This document shows positions 58,695 through 64,000 of a DNA stretch of 64,000 nucleotides, in pieces. The notes beneath the pieces were generated by a model that worked only from the letters and a program-made list of their open reading frames with translations, was not told the DNA's origin and ran no database searches. Position numbers and translations under genes: made by a program. Location: contig NC_092677.1 in assembly GCF_964355755.1 (NCBI RefSeq), forward strand, positions 1,245,001-1,309,000. The letters run 5' to 3'. How positions within the stretch are numbered: position 1 is the first letter of the stretch; each line of letters starts with the position of its first letter. The DNA is from Antedon mediterranea. Its lineage: Eukaryota; Echinodermata; Crinoidea; Comatulida; Antedonidae.

Positions 58695-61600
58695 TCAGTT
58701 TTGATCGTTCATACAAATGTTTACGTCATCTTTAGCGTTGTTACAGCGGCATAAAGCTGTACATGGTAGTTTTGACTTCTTGCACCTACATCTATTGGTT
58801 ATGCATCGTGTCTTGCATCCACAATAAATCATCTCTAACGAAGCTGTAGGAATAGATTCATTTTTCAGAAGCACTGGTTGAAGTTTACCATTACATAGCT
58901 CCCAACCAAAATCTGTTGGTGATGGCAAATGCTGGATTGGCGATACAGCTTTTTTCCATACGAGTGCTTGGAAGTGTGCTCTTTTTATATGCTGGTGCAC
59001 TGCATCGCTTGTTGGAGGTAATGCCTCTGGTTTTGTTTTTTTAAAAAACATGGCATGCCTAACTTCATTGGTACTTTTAACTTGACCAACGCCGTAAACG
59101 TAGCAAATGAATCTTTCCGATTTCATAATAACTTGGTCACTGATAGGTTGTTCTCCCAGGTCTTTAATTAGTTCATGATTTTTCTTGAATACTTCCCATG
59201 CCGATGCCTTTGAGTGACCACTTAGATATGAGGTAGTATCGCATCCAGTAATAGTGTGAAATGGAACCAGTGCTTTTGCAGAACCCTCGGGCAAGGCTTG
59301 AAAAATGTCTTTTATAGGAAGATACTTTCTTTTTTTGGATGTCCCTGACATCATCCATATATCTTTGGATACCATGCTTTGGTAGTGAGACACTAGAATT
59401 ACTAGTACATCTGTATCCCTAGAAGCAACTACAACTGTGTCGTATCGGACATTGGCAGCATGAAGAACAAGTCGCGTGTCCGCTTCTTCATGATCTGCGA
59501 CCAGAGACAACGTATTCGTGTAGACTTTTGATGATTTAACAACTGATTCTTCCATAAATCCACCAGCTGTGACAATTTCTTTGTCTATAGGAGCTTGACG
59601 AATCAACTCCTCTGATAGAAACCGTGCCAGATCTGCTTTATTATCTTGTAATGCCAAAAAGTTTGACCAGCAATTTGGCAGCGGTATCTCACCACTTTCT
59701 ATAATTCGACGAATTGGTCTGTGTGTTTTGGTTCGTCTTTGTCTGGTGGTGCCCTTTATCGACAGTTTTCGATACCGATCAAACACTACGTCTATTCTCT
59801 GATAATCTTTTCCCCATATCATCACCGTTTTAACAAATGTGTTTGCCAAATCTCCAAAAGTAGAACAGTCAGCCGGTTTGCCTAGTGTCACAACTAGAGC
59901 CTGACCGTCAATTATTATACAAGCTGTTTTTCCCTGAATGTCGATACTTTCCGGGCAATCGATGCCATCTGTTAGCTTTTCTACTAGAATCGACTTGTTT
60001 CCCGTACGAAGTGATCCATTCATTTCAGCGAGAGATAGCGGTACTGTCATCAGTTCATGGCACAACATATTTTTAAGATCAACTTCACGGCCACCGTCAT
60101 ATGCTGTGATTAGCCGCAACAAAACATTTCGATCGGTCTTTGTAACTGTCTTCTTTTCTTTGTCATTGGCATTCTTGGGAACATCATACAGGCTTTTAAA
60201 TGTCAGGGCTTTGTTTCTTTTTATTGGATCATTAAATGAAGTCTTTCGCTCTACTTCAGATGACATCAGTCTATCTTCAACGAATGTTAAAGTCTGTTGC
60301 TGACCCAATTCGGTTGCTTGTAGTAAGGATTCTTGAATCTCTGTGCTTACCAGGTCTTTGGTTGCTATGTTTTGTAGGATATCTGTTGAAGTGTCTGTTA
60401 GAAACACATTGAAGCTTTTGAAAATCGTTAGCAAAGAATCTTCGTCGGCATTGTCTTTCTTTATTCTTGTTGGTGTAGATTCAACAGATATTGATTTATC
60501 TTGGGTCAGACCATACAATTCATGCGTATTTACTGCTAAATGCGACCTGAGATTGAATGAAAGGCTCCATCTCATCAAAGCAGATATAGTTTTTGTTATT
60601 CCTACGATTCCTCCTGATCGCTTTCCTGTACCATTTAGCCATTCTTGGGCATGGTCTGGATCTACTTCGTTAAAAGACTTTGTTGAACATTTGACAACAA
60701 AATTTCCTTTTGAAAATTCTTCTTTGATTTCATCTGGAAGCTGGTTCATTTCAGCTATATAAACAGGACCCCAACGGGCGTAATTATAGTGATCGTATCG
60801 GAAAAAGTATGGGATCATTCGATTGAAGGACGCCATGTGTAAGTCCCAGTTTCCTTCTCTCTGAGCTCTAGTGAACATGAGTAGGATTGATACCATTTCT
60901 ATGTAACACCACCAAAATTGAAAGTTAACGTTCTTCTCGCATTCATCTTCTATGTACTTGGATAGAATGTTCTGGTATGTATCGCCTTTGATCATTGCCA
61001 CTAAAGCGTTGATTTTATCACTTTCTTTTTGAATTGAACTTACACTTTCATGAAGATCACTGTTGATTTCTGCCAACCTTTCGGAAAACGCTGGGATTAA
61101 TATTCGCCACAATGCTTGAATAGATAGCTTGTGGACTCGCATCGCTTTCTTATACCCTTTTCCAGACAACACAAGCTCGGCTGCACCCGCGCCTATAATT
61201 CCACTTTCAATCCATGATTCATACAACCCACACCCTTCCATGTGCTTTCCAATAACTTTCAAAAAGTTCATAGATATGTGGAGACCTCCCAGACGTGGAA
61301 TTAATTTTAACATGTATTCAGGAACATTCCATTTTAACTCCATTAGTTTGCAATAAAGTGCTTGATCAACGGTAATGACAGTGTAGTTTTGTCCAAAATG
61401 ATCCGATATTGACATACACCTCCTTACAACTGTATTTAATGTATCAAATTCATGAGCAGGAGCTAGTATCATGGGCATGTACCCAACGGAAGTTTGTCTG
61501 TGATCGGTTGTTGAATTCTGTTGATTAAAGCTTGTCCAACTTGGTTTGTCCTGTAGGTGTTGACGATGCAACAGAAACGCAATATCAGCTGCTTTCGCTT

Positions 61601-63299
61601 GCTTCTCGCATTCAAGATTTGTACTTTTGCCATTAAACCAATTAGCATTTACTGGCTGATGGAAAACTGGTTTGGTTTTACTTTCGACAATCTTTGTTGA
61701 GAACAACTCAGTAAGAATATCTGGAACTTCTAAAGTAGATTTAGAAGTAACTTCAACATTTTCAAGTAAGGCCGGTTCTTTTCCAGTGGATCTTTGATAA
61801 GCTGCTAGTTGCGTGGCATGGAATGTGTTCTTACCGTCAAGTGATTCGTCTAATATATCAATATTATCTGCCGTAAAGTGTATGAATTCATCTGGAACAA
61901 AGTTCTGTGGTATAACTGCTCCTGTAGTACGATCCATTGACCGCAAAGTATAGTTGGCAAGGGCAGTATCAACTTCCAATAATTGTTTGTAACTTAAACA
62001 GTGTCCCGCTCGATGGAATAAGTTAACAAGATCCTTTGACCTAGTTGCTTGGTGCAATGTACTTGTCAATCCAATATGTTTTGGTGTCCACTTCTTTCCT
62101 TTGCTTATTCCATAAACCAAATCCTGTGCATTGCTCATAACCATACGTCGTGTTTGATCCTCATATTTCATTTCAGAACAATCTTCATTTAAATGGTCTT
62201 GGCCTCCATATAATAATCTCAGAAACATATACAAACTATCAGGTATGCACTCGGCTTCATCTTTCTCACTAACTGCCAATCCTTCGTGACCAGGTTTCGA
62301 AATAATATCGCCACGGATCTTTAATGCAACATGTACCAGAGATAGAAATACATCTTCTTGCTCTGGTTGGTACGTTGGAATCGTGATGTCTTCATTCGCT
62401 TGAACTGACTGAGAAACCATATTATTTTGATAATGGATGGGAATTAGTAATGTTTGGCGATCTGATGAATTAACATTTAGAGGATGAAAAAAGTGAAATT
62501 CAGTATTCAGTTGAGAAACAAGCTTCTCTTTAAATGTTGCCCTTCTGCTCAAATATGAATATGGGATATCTATGCACAAATTATTAGCTAATTCAACATA
62601 CCGATTCCATACATCAATCAACTTAAAAACTAATCCTCTTCTAGCTGCCTTTTCAAGTTCATTGCAAAGCCAAACAAATGCAAGATCTCTTTTCACGCAA
62701 TTTTTTTTAATTTTCTCTGTAGATCTATCAAATGCTTTCAAACACACTAAATGGTATTTTCCTTCGGATGCTATTAGGTCATTTACATCTGCTACTCTAA
62801 CAGAAAAATTATAATCAAAAGGAGCAGCTTCGAGTATACGATTACTTAAGCCAAATGTCATTATAGAACAAAGACGGTCTTTAGAATCTTTTTGACAAAA
62901 TATGCATTTTTCCCAGTCAACAACCGGCATATTTGAACGTCTTGAGAGCCTATCTGTTGTATTGTGAAAACTTGAAGTGGGTTTGGATGATGCGTCTAGC
63001 TCGTGTTGTTTTCTCTTATTTTCTAATCGTTTCATTCTGTCTTGATCAGTGAAATGGCAATAACACTGTTTATGCCATAATGTCTTTTGATCAACTTCAG
63101 TTGTAAAACTTAGTGAAACTCGATTCGTAATATCGTCATCATCGCCGAGCTGACATCTCTTTTCAGCTGCATCCTTTACAGTTCTTAAACCTTGCTCGCT
63201 TGCTTCTCTCAAATTATCATTAGCTTTACGTTTCTGACAAAATAGACACAGCTTATAATTTACTGGTCTTTGTTTTTTTAAATCACAAACTGACTCCAT
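58695..63299 (-). CDS. 1534-aa intronless protein with PIN/XPG-like nuclease region and C-terminal CXC domain
   Basis: ATG at 63297-63299, stop at 58695, uninterrupted. The N-terminus has two related Cys-rich modules (LCLFCQKRK near residue 18, KCIFCQKDSKDRLC near 131). The long central part (GRGDIISKPG-like text, then IGKHMEGCGLYESWIESGII) is one I associate with multicopy hypothetical proteins of aquatic invertebrates. About residues 1120-1385 resemble a PIN/FEN1-type fold, with acidic motifs IIIDGQAL, VFDRY, HEEADTRL, ASRDTDVLVIL and TITGCDTTSYL in the order expected for metal-binding residues. The end (CGCKTRCITNRCRCKKSKLP, then CTALCRC) is a tesmin/TSO1-like CXC zinc domain, a DNA-binding fold. 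Inference: a nuclease-like protein of a mobile element or a retroposed family; biochemical function unknown. Confidence 0.75.
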   Translation of the reverse strand: MESVCDLKKQRPVNYKLCLFCQKRKANDNLREASEQGLRTVKDAAEKRCQLGDDDDITNRVSLSFTTEVDQKTLWHKQCYCHFTDQDRMKRLENKRKQHELDASSKPTSSFHNTTDRLSRRSNMPVVDWEKCIFCQKDSKDRLCSIMTFGLSNRILEAAPFDYNFSVRVADVNDLIASEGKYHLVCLKAFDRSTEKIKKNCVKRDLAFVWLCNELEKAARRGLVFKLIDVWNRYVELANNLCIDIPYSYLSRRATFKEKLVSQLNTEFHFFHPLNVNSSDRQTLLIPIHYQNNMVSQSVQANEDITIPTYQPEQEDVFLSLVHVALKIRGDIISKPGHEGLAVSEKDEAECIPDSLYMFLRLLYGGQDHLNEDCSEMKYEDQTRRMVMSNAQDLVYGISKGKKWTPKHIGLTSTLHQATRSKDLVNLFHRAGHCLSYKQLLEVDTALANYTLRSMDRTTGAVIPQNFVPDEFIHFTADNIDILDESLDGKNTFHATQLAAYQRSTGKEPALLENVEVTSKSTLEVPDILTELFSTKIVESKTKPVFHQPVNANWFNGKSTNLECEKQAKAADIAFLLHRQHLQDKPSWTSFNQQNSTTDHRQTSVGYMPMILAPAHEFDTLNTVVRRCMSISDHFGQNYTVITVDQALYCKLMELKWNVPEYMLKLIPRLGGLHISMNFLKVIGKHMEGCGLYESWIESGIIGAGAAELVLSGKGYKKAMRVHKLSIQALWRILIPAFSERLAEINSDLHESVSSIQKESDKINALVAMIKGDTYQNILSKYIEDECEKNVNFQFWWCYIEMVSILLMFTRAQREGNWDLHMASFNRMIPYFFRYDHYNYARWGPVYIAEMNQLPDEIKEEFSKGNFVVKCSTKSFNEVDPDHAQEWLNGTGKRSGGIVGITKTISALMRWSLSFNLRSHLAVNTHELYGLTQDKSISVESTPTRIKKDNADEDSLLTIFKSFNVFLTDTSTDILQNIATKDLVSTEIQESLLQATELGQQQTLTFVEDRLMSSEVERKTSFNDPIKRNKALTFKSLYDVPKNANDKEKKTVTKTDRNVLLRLITAYDGGREVDLKNMLCHELMTVPLSLAEMNGSLRTGNKSILVEKLTDGIDCPESIDIQGKTACIIIDGQALVVTLGKPADCSTFGDLANTFVKTVMIWGKDYQRIDVVFDRYRKLSIKGTTRQRRTKTHRPIRRIIESGEIPLPNCWSNFLALQDNKADLARFLSEELIRQAPIDKEIVTAGGFMEESVVKSSKVYTNTLSLVADHEEADTRLVLHAANVRYDTVVVASRDTDVLVILVSHYQSMVSKDIWMMSGTSKKRKYLPIKDIFQALPEGSAKALVPFHTITGCDTTSYLSGHSKASAWEVFKKNHELIKDLGEQPISDQVIMKSERFICYVYGVGQVKSTNEVRHAMFFKKTKPEALPPTSDAVHQHIKRAHFQALVWKKAVSPIQHLPSPTDFGWELCNGKLQPVLLKNESIPTASLEMIYCGCKTRCITNRCRCKKSKLPCTALCRCNNAKDDVNICMNDQN

Positions 63300-64000
63300 G
63301 ATGTGGTCTTTATTACACCAAAAACTGATATTCCGTAGCTATAGCTTTAACCAAACTCTAAAGCAAGAAAAAAATTATTTTATTTAACATTTTTTTTTAC
63401 GTTACGTTATATAAAAGTTAGGCCTACTATAAAGTTTATTAAATAAAAAGTAAGACTAAATGGCGCGCCATATTAATACTTTTAATTTACGTGAACTTGT
63501 CTGTGTGGCAACCATAAGAGACGTACGCCCTTGTCAGCGCAATTAAGCTGAGACAACTTGCTAGCTACATACGTAGGCAAATAGTTGGGCCTAGCAAAGT
63601 TTTGCAAATATTATATACTCTAATTATATATATATATTTTAAAACTTACCTCATCTGGTTTGGAAATACAACAATTGCTCTTGAAACAACGGATGATAAA
63701 TTGTGAAAATATTATTTTGTTCGCTTTTAATTTAGGCCTACTAGTGATGTTAGATGAAAGAAATAGACCATAGGGGAATTTCTATGGCGGGCGAAAGACA
63801 CAATAATAAAATTTAAAATTCTACTGGGAAATTGAGATTTTTAATTTCTCACCATCAAATACTGTTGACAAACTTGTCTAAATTAAATATGCAAATTAAG
63901 CCTTTTTCATTTCAAGATTTCACATGGAATCAACTAGATGTGTAATCTAAAAGTTCGAAATAAATATTTAATTTTAATCACATAAACTTATACAAATTCA
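63300..64000 (-). other. Upstream region of the 1534-aa ORF
   Basis: No gene is visible. A TATATATATATATTT stretch near 63625-63640 lies about 330 bp before the start and could act as a promoter, but AT-rich runs are common here. No receptor exon is found. Confidence 0.3.

Larger units (their letters stand above)
57564..64000 (-). mobile_element. Probable large mobile element carrying a PIN/CXC protein gene
   Basis: Receptor homology stops abruptly in an exon at 57563 and does not resume. The block holds one intronless 4.6-kb ORF, a short tandem array just after it, and sequence related to the repeat in IgR-B intron 1. No terminal inverted repeat or right end was identified within the window, so the mobile nature and limits are inferred. 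Confidence 0.45.

Noticed and set aside
59885-60762. Plus-strand ORFs opposite the 1534-aa gene
   Set aside because: Shadows of the long minus-strand ORF.

Overview
The window is eukaryotic, intron-bearing and AT-rich. It looks like an invertebrate deuterostome, with an echinoderm the most likely guess. That is inferred from the dispersed aggcctag-type motifs and the mix of CR1-like LINEs with Harbinger-, hAT- and piggyBac-like elements; no species marker is present.

Positions 1-57563 hold a head-to-tail array, all on the + strand, of about thirteen copies of one immunoglobulin-superfamily receptor gene, named here IgR-A to IgR-N. A full copy has seven exons: leader, V-like Ig domain, I-set Ig domain, a 27-nt linker, a transmembrane exon of about 137 nt, a 33-nt spacer, and a 129-nt cytoplasmic exon ending in YQDL and YVNV tyrosine motifs. 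Exons 2-5 are joined in phase 1 and exons 6-7 in phase 0, so modules can be exchanged without breaking the frame. IgR-B, J, K and L read as complete genes. IgR-G is complete except for a stop created in its tail by a 99-bp insertion. IgR-A is cut by the window edge. C, D, E, F, H, I, M and N are broken by frameshifts, deletions or mobile elements.

Region by region: A (1-1011), B (1704-5311), relic plus C (6342-11039, with a nested transposon in exon 7), D (exons 5-7 only), E (12552-19821, with a near full-length CR1-like LINE), F (21803-23954, V exon lost, LINE in exon 3), G (25033-29259), H and I (30427-36039, pseudogenes), J (36750-38740), relic plus K (39824-42772), L (43857-47011, LINE in intron 2), a hAT element (47404-49360), M (50878-53805) and N (55909-57563, cut off inside exon 3). 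From 57564 to the end is unrelated DNA. It carries a minus-strand intronless ORF of 1534 aa with a PIN/XPG-like nuclease region and a C-terminal CXC zinc domain, probably part of a large mobile element.

Three V classes, four leader/promoter types and a nearly uniform 3' signalling block occur in different combinations. This points to a birth-and-death immune-type receptor family diversifying by duplication, recombination or gene conversion. Function is inferred from architecture only. All exon boundaries were read by eye from splice sites and paralogue alignment, without transcript data.
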